Part shown: one piece after another, positions 22,901 to 34,700 of the stretch
Position numbering within the stretch: the first letter of the stretch is position 1
Layout: each line of letters opens with the position of its first letter
DNA from: Hirudo medicinalis
Lineage: Eukaryota > Annelida > Clitellata > Hirudinida > Hirudinidae
Assembly: GCA_011800805.1 (NCBI GenBank)
Contig: MPNW01000110.1
Span: forward strand, 3,123-67,122
Direction of reading: 5' to 3'
DNA: 64,000 nucleotides
The notes under the pieces: generated by a model
Told to the model about the DNA's origin: nothing
The model's database searches: none
The model's input: the letters and a program-made list of their open reading frames with translations, nothing else
Translations under genes and position numbers: made by a program

Positions 22901-25404
22901 CGACTCCTGAGTGCTTCGGGCAGTAGGCCTTCATCTGGACGTCCTCGGTCTCGTCGTCGATGACGGTGCTAAGGTCGAGGCCGTACTTGAAGGCACAGGT
23001 CACGTGAAATGAAGTCTTGCATGAGCGAACGCTGCACTGAATGCAGGCCCCGGACCTCTCTCGGCAAAGGGTGCAGACCAATGCCCATCGACTGGCCTGC
23101 ATGGATGGCATATTATTAAGAATATTGTTGTCATCAACTAATCCAAGTCCTAACTTAAACATTGTCATCAACCACAAGCACGATCGTCATGTTACTCACA
23201 GGTATCTGCGATATGTTTGTGATCGGTTCCATCTTCTCAGGACAGCCAATGCTGACTTCAGGGACCCACAGAGCACAACTGATGTGAGCCCACTTGTCTC
23301 CATTCCTATGATTTTGATGATAGTTAAGAAACACGACGCTGAATGCTGTTCGAATGTTGGCAATCATTATTGGATGCGTTGATAATGTAGGACACATGAG
23401 AAAAACATTTGAATGGGCAGCCCGGGTCATGAACATAATGACCGTCATCATTGACTCACTTGGTGCTCTTCATCGCCCCTCCTACCATAGGGCAGAGAAC
23501 ACACTTGGGTTTAATTCCCAAGGCACAAGTTCTGCACAACCAGCTACCTTCGGGGATGTTTTGGATGCCGTAACATGCCTGGAAAATCCATGAATTGGGA
23601 GATTAATATTTTTTAGGAAATGAAATACGTTAATTATTTCCAAGTGAATTATTAATAATAATTTAGTTTAGTAATTCTTTAGGAAATGAAATATAAACGA
23701 ATTTATTTATGTTGAAAGGATTTTATTTCTCATGATATTGTATCACAATAATTTCATCGGTTGAGTGAAGGAGTAGGCCACGCCTACCTGATGGACACAG
23801 ATGTCACAATTGTCACAAAAAACCATCTCATTGCTCTCCTCTCCCTCTGGCTGTAACAGCATGAATAAAAAAAATGTGCGTATTAAGTAGGGTGATGGTC
23901 ATAATGAAAAATAACAGGCACGAATTGAGAATTTTTCCAAGAATTGAGAAAGTCTCAATTTGTACAAGACTAATCGTCACCCACCGATCTGCAAATGTCG
24001 CAGACGACGTTTTCGTCGTACTCGATCCCGAGACCTTCGATGCTTCTAACAGCCTCGTTCATCTTTGAATGACACTGCAGCTCCATCTCCTCCATCACTT
24101 TCTCCATGTCCAACTCCAAGAGTGCTGGTTCTCCTGCCAGTCAACAGTTATCATGTTTATCACGAATGCCGATAGAATTGTCATATTTACAAAACCTTTG
24201 AAAATTTTGAAATGACCATCAAATACCTGCTTCCAAGACATGTAAGACTTATCTTGCCTATACTCATGTCTTGAAACTGGACTCGATGCCATGATTTAAT
24301 TAATGAAACAGTCACAACTACCTCAGTTCACATCATCGCGAGAACATCAAGTTCAACAGGTCACTCACCAATCTCCCCTTGTGATCGGTTGAAGATCTCA
24401 AGCCAGGTTGAATCCAACTCGTCAAGGTCGTACCTACAGGCAGCATTGACCTGCTTCTGGAGGTCATAGAGTTCATGCACCAGGGGTTTAAATGAGTCAT
24501 CGAGAATCGAGCCCGAGAATAGTAACTTTTTCGGCCTGTTGTTGGTAATGATAAAAATGATAATGGCAATCACAGCAAATGCTACGATTAATGACGATGA
24601 ACTCACAGCACAAACATCTCTTCATCATTGGAGTCTTGAGGACTGGACACAACACTGAGATTTTTCAATGAATTTATAAACAACCACATGCATAATAGTT
24701 TGCTTAATCATAATTAGGGTATTTAAACTGTCATCATCATTATCATCACCATCACCATCACCATCATCATCAAAAACACTGCTTGCCTGACTTTGGGTGT
24801 GAAAGCATTGACATTCACAGGCACCTGAACACCTCGCTCCCATTCCAGTTTCCACGAATCAATAATTTCAAAATAATCGTCTGGTTGGAGAGTCTCAGAG
24901 TCTGGCATCTTCATGGCACTGATCAGGTCTTTCCGGAACAGCTACAAGAAAACATTGGCTTATTATTCAATAAATCAATGGAGATACAATTTATTATGTA
25001 ACAAGCAGCAGGATAGAAAAGTTGTACTCGAAGGTAGATATTTTTCACAAAGTAAACATGCAACAGTTAAAATGCATAACTTGCCAGAATGCTGAGAAAC
25101 AAAATCAATCATTTCGTTTGGTGACACTATGTACAAGGCACTCCATAAATTAGCTGTTATTATTGTTATGAAACATTTTCACCGTGATGTATTATAAAAC
25201 AAATTTTAAAAAAAAAGTATATGTTTTATTTCACCTCTGCATGTCTATCCTGGTTGCTCATTCGTTTGAGGAAATTCTTACCATGGTATGAATTGTTGAG
25301 AAAGTCAACTGAAACGTAATATATGATAACTTCTTATTAAGTTAAAATTATACTAGATCAAAAGAATATTACTAACTGGAACTTATGGACGTGCTGTCAT
25401 CCAT
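19956..25404 (-). CDS. JADE: JADE family PHD-finger scaffold of the HBO1 acetyltransferase complex, one apparent frameshift
   Basis: Thirteen minus-strand exons are read: 25404-25377, 25308-25235, 24941-24787, 24654-24607, 24535-24369, 24133-23985, 23850-23788, 23578-23460, 23305-23200, 23096-22720, 22578-22458, 22114-21986 and 21847-19956, about 1,142 residues. The order is that of JADE1-3: the N-terminal [10 protein letters not shown] segment and GVQVPV, then a PHD finger (VVCDICRS...[17 protein letters not shown]), an extended PHD with knuckle ([45 protein letters not shown]), the DFYTFV segment, and [19 protein letters not shown] bridges KAT7/HBO1, ING4/5 and MEAF6 to acetylate histone H4/H3. 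Exon 13 adds an acidic, Ser-rich tail with two AT-hook-like cores (GRGRP, RGRPP). The frame must shift by one base near 21215-21235. Intron 3 appears to use a GC donor. It is divergent from the gene at 25751. Confidence 0.93.
21215..21235 (-). other. Apparent one-base deletion in JADE exon 13
   Basis: On the minus strand the upstream frame ends in ...[13 protein letters not shown] and stops near 21152. The downstream frame starts with the AT-hook segment [15 protein letters not shown] and continues to 19956. One extra base here gives an open exon of 631 codons. No GT-AG pair in this interval restores the frame. Confidence 0.8.
24781..24786 (-). other. GC splice donor of JADE intron 3
   Basis: On the minus strand GTCAG is followed by GCAAGC. 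Using it joins in phase to TGTTGTGTCC at 24654, reading [10 protein letters not shown], which fits the JADE segment ending VVS. The nearby GT (GCA then GTGTTT) gives the wrong phase. Confidence 0.7.
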
Positions 25405-25750
25405 TTTAATCAAATAGTAAATAGTGCGACCGCTGGCAAGATTACGAAAGCAGTATCTTTAAAATATCTTCTCAGCACCTTGGACACGATTGTAACAGTA
25501 GAGCATCATAACTAATGCTTAATTGTGGCAGATTCACTTCGGAATTTTCGACACAACTTCAGCAAAACAGTCAATATAAACAAGAGAATTCAAAATCTAG
25601 ATGCTGAAGTGAGTAAAATAGTGATTTATTTTTCTGGCTGCATCTTTATATTTTTTATTAAAACGTTTATTATTCATATTTCTAAATTAAATAATGAGTT
25701 TTTTTGCTACAGAATGTTGCGTCATCAGAGCTTCATTAGTAACACACATC
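25405..25750. promoter_or_regulatory. Putative bidirectional promoter, JADE / C8orf74-like
   Basis: The two start codons are 346 bp apart and point away from each other. On the plus strand a likely non-coding first exon ends before GTGAGT at about 25610, with an acceptor TTGCTACAG just before 25714. This leaves little more than 100 bp for a shared core promoter. Confidence 0.45.
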
Positions 25751-28373
25751 ATGGCCTCTTCCATAGATAATGTAAGCGAGGAGATTTTGTGGGAAATGCG
25801 AAGTACTTCGGTAATATTTAGTACGAACATTTTATTATATTTATCAAAATTGCTCAATCAGAAATTGTGCAACAGCTACTGTGAAATGAAAATGGCTCTT
25901 GTGAATTTGACTCATTTTATCTATAGACAGAGTATTGGACCAAATTGCTGGCCCATTCTCTAAACTGGAGGCATGTTTTGGAAGATGAATACGAGTATTT
26001 CCAAGAATCCATTGTATTGGATATTTTGAGAGACCATATTTGCTTTTGCCTCAAAAGTCATTTCACACTTGTGGCCACAAAGAAAATAACTCAGTTTGTA
26101 AATAGCATCCTTCTTACATTGCCAGGTTGACAAACTCGTTCTGTTCAAAATTATGTCACTGTTTTTGCATACCTATGAAGTAATGCAATAGCAATATGTA
26201 GTGACATTTATTTTTAAGATGCCTCGCCTATCATAAATACATCAATTTAACACTAATGAATTTTTGATCAAATTAATGAATTTATGCCTATATTGGTTCC
26301 TCTTGGACCATAATTGGCTTGCAGGTTGGCCGAATGGGTTACCTTCCTGCATAAGGCGGCAATGGCAACAGTCGTAATGTGTCGTGTTCGAAACCCGGCC
26401 CGCAAGCGCCCTTGGGAAGGAGCGCTATATAAATGAACTACATATTATAAATTCAAATGCTTGAGCAAGTTAATACTTTTGCTCTGAACCTCATGTTAAT
26501 AAACCTTTAATTCTTCAAATGGCAAGCCTGCGATGCCTCAGATGTCGTCCTGAGTCTTCACAGGGAACTGGAAAGCCTCCACTCGGCTAACATTGCAAGC
26601 CAGCAACAGTTGACCTGCTACATAGAATTCTTTGTGGCCACCTTTCTCAAACACTTCCAACTCATTCAGTTTGTTATGAGTTGTGCCAGGGAACGACAAA
26701 AGATTGATGTGGATTTGCGTCTCAATGTTCCAAAATGCCACGAGCCTCTGGAAGGAGGTGAAAAGATTCTGACATGGTCTTACAATGAGCGGATTGGGAG
26801 AATTGAGGCCGAGGAGACAAGAAGGGCCAAACAAAGGGAACTTTTGAAAGATGCCTTCATCGGAGAAAAAAACATGATGTTGGAGTGTTTGAGGGAGAAC
26901 CATGGAGACTTGAGTGCAGAGGTTGTGTTGCTGCTTATGTATTCCAATGTTTAAATGAGCTCAAATCCATAAATTTTTCATTAAGATTATGATTTAATTC
27001 CATAAACATGCTATTGCTTGTGGATTATATAAAATTATTTAGTACCTCTGACCCTAAGCAATTAATTGTGATAATAAATTGTTTTGAAACTTCAGGAAGA
27101 TATTGAAAAGTTTGTCAAAGAAGTATCAAACATTCATTTGGAAGAACTCTCTGCAAACATACATATTTGTTTTGATGAATTTAAAGACAGGATCAAATAT
27201 AAGATTTTGAAAGCAAAAGTTCCAAAACCAGAACAAGATGAAGGTGTGGTGTTTGGATTTAGTATAAAGTTTTTGACACATACCCAGTTATTTGATGACT
27301 ACTGAAATTGTATTCTTATTCTTAACTTGTGGTTAACCACTAGTTTTTAACTAATTATCCAAATTTCGATAGTTCCACCAAAACTAATAATATTAATAAT
27401 AGTTAATTTATAATGCGCCATTTGCATAGCGTCAGAGACTCCTAAATCTGAATATATTGTCTTCTGATCTAGCTTGTTCCACAGGTTAAATGGTTTTGTG
27501 CTAAAGTAATTATTCTTCAGAACACCCTTTGCCTTCCTGTATAACTTACATCCATGCCCTCTTACGGAACTGCTTTTAGTGGCCTCAAACAAATGTTCAG
27601 ATGGTTATATCTTCAACATTTCTATGAGATCATCTCTGCTTCTCCTCGCATCTAGATTTGTTACTTTGCATCTTCTTAGTCTCTCCTCATAACTCAAATT
27701 TCCTAGACCCTTAATCATTCTTGTTGCTCTCCTCTACACCATTTCCAAAGTTCTAATATCCTTCTTCAAGTGTGGGTTCCACATTAGTATGTGGTACTCT
27801 CCAGATGGGGTCTTACCAATGCTTTATTCAACTTTAATAAGATGCTTTTCTCCCTGCTGACCATTGACCTCTTTATCATACCTAACATCCTAAGTCAAGC
27901 TTCTGCACATTGTATTGATGATCTTCCACTCTTGTGCATAATCACTCCCAGATCTCTTTCTTATTCTGACTGTTTTACACATGTCTCCCAAATTCATATT
28001 ATATCATCCTATTCCTACTCCTCATATGCATTACGGAGCACTTGTTCGCATTAAATAGCATCTGCCACTTGCATGATTTACTCAGGTTTTTCCGAAATCC
28101 ACATCCTCTTACTAACTTTCCTGCTGACTTTTGTATCATCTGCAACTTTGGAACTGATGCTTGCAACAAAAATGAAAATAAATATTCTATCATAACTTTA
28201 AAGGGTTTGCTTTTAGAAAGGTAACACATTTCGACCAATTGACATAACGTTAGTTAACGTGGTTTTTGTCAAATTTCACAGACATTATGGTGGGTACATC
28301 ATCCAAATTCTCTTCAAATGAAGAAAAACCAAGCAAGCCGAAGTCAAGATCTGTTTCCTCGAAGAAAAGATGA
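25751..28373 (+). CDS. C8orf74-like protein of unknown function
   Basis: Five exons are read: 25751-25810, 25927-26125, 26527-26921, 27096-27243 and 28282-28373. Phases agree and give 297 residues, close to the length I recall for vertebrate C8orf74 (about 294). Shared features are the early LNW...D...SIVLDIL segment, the helix FVATFLKHFQLIQFVM, a middle stretch rich in Glu, Arg and Lys (RIEAEETRRAKQRELLK) and a basic Lys/Ser tail (SKPKSRSVSSKKR). No catalytic domain, signal peptide or membrane segment is seen. The function is unknown; the vertebrate gene is mainly expressed in testis, and pairing with ciliary genes is only a guess. The last intron holds a degraded LINE and intron 2 a SINE. 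Confidence 0.6.
26318..26445 (+). mobile_element. tRNA-derived SINE in intron 2 of the C8orf74-like gene
   Basis: A box-A-like segment (GGTTGGCCGAATGGGTT, 26324-26340) and a perfect box-B core (GTTCGAAACCC, about 26385-26395) mark a Pol III promoter. The spacing suits a long-variable-arm tRNA (Leu/Ser type) that has diverged. The 3' part, with CTTGGGAAGG and GCGCTATATAAATG, is like the tails shared by animal SINEs and their partner LINEs. Confidence 0.75.
27345..28240 (-). mobile_element. Degraded non-LTR retrotransposon (LINE) fragment, antisense in the last intron
   Basis: The minus strand shows broken pieces of the C-terminal part of a reverse transcriptase protein, in the expected order but with stops and frame changes: KWQMLFNANKCSVMHM, a segment like NPHLKKDIRTLEMV, then LSYEERLRRCKVTNLDARR with DDLIEMLK, and finally NYFSTKPFNLWNKL. 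These match the LINE (CR1/Jockey-type) RT tail. The endonuclease and the catalytic RT core are absent, so it is a 5'-truncated dead copy. Confidence 0.85.
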
Positions 28374-28953
28374 ATTCTACATCAGTTTAACATTTGGAGC
28401 GTAGCCTCGGCAGCGCCCTCTTACCGGTTGCAACCTGTTTACCAAACTATCGATTTCATCATAATGTCGAAAAATTTTTCTTCTGGAAATTGTCTAGTGT
28501 TTCCATTATAGTTTCTATTACGTTGATCATGTAAATAAATGAGTTTATATTATTGCCCGTTTGATGCCCATTTAATATCTTTGTGTTGGCTTTGATTCTG
28601 GATCGGAATATTTTGATTTTGCAATACTACTAATGAGTGGAATTCGAGTTGCGATAAAATTTTAAGCCTGGCTTTTAATCGATCGCATTAATTTTTAATC
28701 TGAAAAGACGTTCATCGACACGGATTGAAGCCGGATAAAGTACCGGGGATTCATTCTTAGCTGGAGTTTTTTAACGTTTAGATTGTCCAATCAGCCACCA
28801 GTTCCACTGCATCATTTATTGCCCTGTCAATAGATAGGATATTTGCCGAGGCATAGTTCTGATAGCAAAATTAAGGGATTTGCTACTGATGCGGAGAAGC
28901 AAGAGAAACGGCACATACCATACGTTCCACCAATTGCCTGATAATAAGTCACC
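28374..28953. promoter_or_regulatory. Spacer between the C8orf74-like gene and NCoR; likely NCoR 5' region
   Basis: No exon is supported here. The segment 28395-28440 is less AT-rich than its surroundings. The NCoR ATG at 28954 has the context CACCATG. Upstream non-coding NCoR exons cannot be excluded. Confidence 0.35.
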
Positions 28954-31701
28954 ATGAACAAGAAAAGTAAGACTGCCAGGACAAGCAATAACAGCAACAA
29001 TGGGCTGACCAATAATTTTCTTGATGAAAGAGGGGAAGCAATGCTGAACTCTTCAACAGTGGCTAATACTGGTGCAGAATGCAGTCCCATATTTAGACAT
29101 AGTGGATCTATTTATCAAATTGGCAACAAAGTAATTTTTAGTTTGGAAATGGTTTTTGATGATTGGTGTGTGTGGATTTTAGTAATTTGTAAAAGATAAT
29201 TGTCAACAATGATGGAGAATCTATTTATGTAGACAATCAAGTTTATTCTTGAGATTAGAATATTTATTTGTCTTATTTTTATTTATTTTTATAAGTGAGT
29301 TATTTGGGTTTCATTAAGTCTTACTTCAATGGCTTTTAGCTCATGTAGCTTGAATGTATTGCGTTATCTCTGGGCTCGTTTTATCTCATCTTGAATCCAT
29401 ATTGACTTCCCAGAGTGAATTTGAAGACACTAGGGAGACAGACATGGTGAGATCCTCAAATTTTTCATCACCAATGGCTGAAACAAGGTGAGCTAGAATG
29501 ATTACTTGTGAGAACTGAATCTCATTGGAATTTACTTTATGCTTGAAAATCATCTATTATTTATTTATCATAGGGATTTGGTCCGACCCTTGATGTCCCC
29601 TCACCTGGAGGTCGTGAAAGATGGCCTCTACCGACCGTCGTCCGCCGAGCGGCCCCCGTTCAGTCCCGACGTTTCCTCCCTTCGTCTCTCCGCCTCCGAT
29701 CGTCGCTTGAAACACTTTGCTTCCACTACTTCCTCTACACTTCTACCAAGTCACCTGCTTACTGCCAGCATGTCTTTCCCCCTTGCCATGACATCTCGCT
29801 CTCAAAATGTAGAACTCAACCTTCCTAAACGGTCGAAGTTGCTACACAATTACATCGAAAGAAGCAGCATGGATGGTTTCAACGATAACGTCGTCAATCT
29901 CAGCAACGTGCCCAATCTGGTTGCCGTTAGCAACCAGAGCGGGCCTTTGGACGATGTCGAAGAGTTGGCATCGCAAGGAGGCACCTCGAAGGTGAAAAAG
30001 GTACCTGTTGCTCAGCCTTGGTTGCTTTGTCTCTGTGAGATTTATTGTCCGAATGCTTGTTTCCTGCAGTTGATTAGCGTTACTTTTTGTTGAATGAGAA
30101 TTCTTGGAATTAATTAACACTTTTTTTTTTGATGGTTGATTTGAGAATTTATTTATTATTTCAATTTGAATGGGAACAAATGAATATTAATAAGATATTA
30201 GACATTAAAGATGCTACAAACATGTGTAATTTTCATCTCTGAAAATCAACTAGGCTCTAAATTTATATAATAACATGGGAACTCTTATTGTTTTGGGTAT
30301 TCTGCCATGCACGATTCTATTTGAATTTCCCACAGGAACCCTCGTACAGACCTCAGGTCGAGGCCATATCTCCTACGGGATCGGGCGACGAGATGTCGCC
30401 CAACGATCTGATCCGACACTCGAAGGACGAGATCCTGCAAAAAATAAATCGACTCGACCGACTCATTTCCAGCGTCGATCAGAGGGTCAACAAATTGAGG
30501 AGACTTAAGGCGAGTGGTTTCGAGGAGACGGAAGTTGTCGGCTTCGGTCACGATTTGGAACGAACGAAAGTTTGATATTGTTTTTAAAATGGTGCCAATT
30601 ATTGAAACGCAATGCACGAATGGATGGGGATTTGCATGAAATGGCACGAACATATGATATTTGCACGTATTGAATTTATGTTAATATATAAGCAGGAAGA
30701 TATAGATGATGTATTTCAAAAGTATAGCATAATACTTAAATAAAAGCATAAGGCATGCACGCAAAAGGGCTCGAGATGTAACATCGTTGCTCGTTCCTCA
30801 AAGGAGCCGCTCGAAGAGAAATCCATCCATCGGCCGGAGGAAGAACTGGAGCGACCCGTCCCTGCCGTCGACCTCAGCAGGCTTGGGGTGGCTCATTCCA
30901 TTTATTCAGAAAACAGGGTTTGCATTTTTTTGTGCGGCTTGTGTTTGCTTGTTGCACTCTCCAGGTGCTGTTAATGCCAACGTTGTTGCAATCATTCCTT
31001 TCAACGCACGTCCCCACTTTGTCCCCGATGTAAACATTGTTGATGGGCTGAGGACGTAAGGAGTCGTGATTTCAAAATCCAAATTATTATTATTATTATT
31101 ATTGTTATTATTATTATTGTTGTTGTTATTATTATTATTATGTTAATCTTTGTAAATTTGCCACCATTGTTATTATTATAATCATCCTGGCATTGTTCTC
31201 TTAGGCAGTGTTATTGGCATTGTTGTCACTGCTATTATTGTTCTTGATTAGGCTAAAGCCTTGGAATCACACCAATTCATGAGAGCTTCTGGCTTTGAAC
31301 TTTCATTGGTGAGTTGCCAATCTTTTTATTTTATCAATAGATGGATGGAATGTAAAGATAAATGAATGAACGGCTACGTCATTCATGAATGACTAACCTT
31401 GAATAGGTTCATTGTTTGTATTTATTGCAAGTAAGAATCAACTTTCTTATTCCCTTACGACAGCCGTTGTATCAGAAGCCGTCCGATGCTCAAGTCTACC
31501 GTGACAACATTAAAAAGTAGGCCCTCTTTAATTATAGAATAGAAATATATTTATTAGGTATTATATTATATTGTAAGCTTAATAATGGAGGGATAGCTTA
31601 GACTGTTTACATAGCAAGCTTCCAAGACAGTTTGGCAATGCGAGTTGGGTTGGGAAGGACATGACTGCTGCTTTAGTCATTGCTTGCAGGAATACAACCA
31701 A

Positions 31702-31734
<33 letters not shown>

Positions 31735-34700
31735 GTTGTTGTTGTTATTGTTATTTTTTTATTATTAGTAGTATTATTATTATAAGTTGGTGCCTGCTGT
31801 CATCTGCTTAGTTGAAATTTATGCTTAACTACGATGAATAATATTAATATTAATATTGATAGCATTGATGGTAACAATTAGATTGAATGGTGATTGATAA
31901 TTGCCCTTTTATTGTCACATAGGTTTGCCTACTTCAAGCTCAACCTAATTGCCCACGTAAAGAAGAGGAAACTATTTGAAACGAAAAGAGTCAGTATCTC
32001 CTCGTTCAAGTTCGCGAGCAGCCGATGACGATTACTAAGACGTAAACTATGCGCTTATGCGAGCGCATGGCCTTGCATAACCATCCGTCATGAGTGCTGC
32101 CAGCGATGATGTTTCTAGTGCCTTGAATGTGATATTTCAAATGCGTAATTTCTCAGGGAATCGGGCCATTAGTGGCAAAAGGCAAACGCCTCTACTACTT
32201 GTTAATTATCTTAGTTATGGCTACTGCTCGTAATTAAATGTTGCCATCCAAATGATCTATCTCTTTCACTTAAGGATCTCTACCTCTGCAAGAAGTATGA
32301 CAGACTCAGCGAAGCCTGGGTTCAGAGAATGGATAGGATTGAGAACAACCCCAAAAAGAGGTGATGCCAGTCGATCGGACGTTCGATCCCTCTCGTGATG
32401 TTGTCGCGATTTCCGATGCCGACGTTGCTGTCATTATCGGGTTGCGTCGTCAAATGCTGTGTTGCATTAACAAACCTTTTTATAAAGATTTCTTAATTTG
32501 ATTGGAACTTTTTTGATGCAAGATTACGTGATCGTCTTTCGGCCGTGGTGTGTCGAGCATTTTTTTGTAAATAAGAAGGAAGTTATTAATTTTTTTTTAA
32601 AAGCGGATATTTTCAATCGATATGTTCACAAAAATTTGACTGGAATGAAGTTGAATGAGCAACAGAGTCATAAAATATCTGATTGAGTGCACATTCTAAT
32701 CATTTTATCCACTAGGTAGGTTGGTAGGTTGATCTAACCAGATTGGAATCTATTCGTATCTAAGAAAATGACCTGCCATTGGAAGTATGAATACTCACCA
32801 CTTTCATGTCATCTTGTGACCTTCTCGTGTCATTATTGGAATCATCTGGCTTTGCATCAATTACTCAGAGGCTAATTTCTGAGTTGAATTATTTTGGTTC
32901 TTATTAAATGAAACTTTTCCCCACAGAGCCAAGGATGCCAAAACGAGGGAGATCTTCGAGAAGGTCTTTCCGGAGCTTCGGCGAAAGAGGGAAGAGAAGG
33001 AGAGGCTGGCAAAGTGAGTTGTTTGACGTACAAATTTACTTTATAACCATTTTTCATGGAAACTCTTGTCTTGAAAAACATTGTTGATTGAGCCACAGTA
33101 AGGAGCGTGTAATTGTGAGATCTTGAATTTGCTTTTATTCATCAGGATGGTTAAGAAATCAGATGCTGATTCAGCTGTGGATCCAGAAGAGGTAAGCGGA
33201 TTTGTGATTGCGAGGAGTGAGGGCGATGGAAATTCTCTCAGCTACAATGATGGCTTTCTCCACGTGACGACGATATTATTCGCTCTCACTATTTCAAGGA
33301 AATACAAATTTGATGATATTGCGTGCAGGTCGAAGTGCGCAGGAGGACGGGGATGGCCGCCGAGCCTCCGATCATGCTCAATGCTCTTGCGAGGAAGAAG
33401 AGATTTCTCAGCGAAAATGGCCGCATCCACGACAACTTTGAGCTCGGACAATTACTCCCGGGCATCAAGAAATTCTATTGGACGAAGAGCGAATGCGACA
33501 TCTTCAGGGAGACCTACGTGGCTCACCCGAAAAATTTTGCTCGAATCGCCTCGCAACTCCAAAACAAGGTCTTTATATTGGAGCGTGAAGTTGGCTGATC
33601 ACGTGAAGTCACGCGATGATCGTCTGCTTGAAATTTACGAGCGATGGCGGTCAATTCTTGGTTAAATGTACTCATTCGTATTCTGCAGAGCATCGAGGAT
33701 TGCGTCTATTTCTACTACGTGACGAAGAAAGAAGAAGGGTACAAGCAGTTGGTCAGACGTCACAACATGAGTAGAAGGAAACACGACAAAGCCAAGAAGG
33801 TTGGGTTGTTGTGGTCTGAGGAATGATGACTATCGTTGACGAATCCAAAGTTAACCTGTGATCGTCAAAAATGCCGAGTTGTTTTGGACGGTCCCTTTAT
33901 TCGAGTATTTTCTCTTTTAGGCTCACAAAGAAGTGAAGGAGGAGAAGGTGGAGGAGCATGAAGAGATCAAGGACCTCAAATTCCTTCCATCATCTCCTGT
34001 TGTTTCCATTTCATCCATCTTTAACTCATACCAGTGAGTTTATCATTTGTTTCATCAGCCATATTTGGATATTTGGATGGCAAGTCTCGATCTGTTCGGT
34101 GCGGTCGTGTGGAGTTTTTAACTTTTTAACAATCGATGGTTAAAACCTTTGCCAAAAAGTTCTTTCAAAGAGCAATATACTTATACTAAGTGAATAAAAA
34201 GAACTAAATAAAGAAATATTTGAATTATTAATTAAGTGACTTGATTACGTTCATCTCAAGGTTTAAACTGCCCCAATATTTGCTGCTTCCGAGTTCCAGT
34301 CAGTCTACGACCCCGACAACCTCGCAGCCCGACAGCCCGCCGGCCGCTCCGGCATTTCCCGTGAAGTGCTCGTCGCCCCCCTCCCCATTGCAGAACCTCG
34401 GCACCAGTTCGACCACTTACTACCTCGGCATGGTCAAGCAGGAACCCGACATCAAGTTCTCTCCGTTGCCTTTGAGCCTACCACCTTTGACCAGCACTTT
34501 ACCATCATTTCCAACATCGCCGACTGTTTTGGCGTCGTCAGCGACATCGACTCTTTCTTCGGTTTTACCGATTCCCCAACTTCCATCTTCTGAAGCTTTC
34601 CATTCGGTAGTCCAAAATATCCTCCCAGTTTCCTCGTTCTCTTCCTCCACCTCTCTACTCACCAGCACTCCTACCTCGACTCTAACCAATCAGATATTGA

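Noticed and set aside
25525..25610. Coding first exon for the C8orf74-like gene
   Set aside because: The open frame here has no ATG, and the one ATG-led frame stops at the donor. It fits a non-coding exon better.
26318..26400. Functional tRNA gene
   Set aside because: Box A and box B are present, but no cloverleaf with a normal anticodon arm can be drawn, and a SINE-type tail follows.
30787..31059. 90-codon frame with RSRSKRNPS over NCoR exon 5
   Set aside because: The correct frame is the one reading EPLEEKSIHRPEEELERP and HSIYSENR, which continues the NCoR domain.
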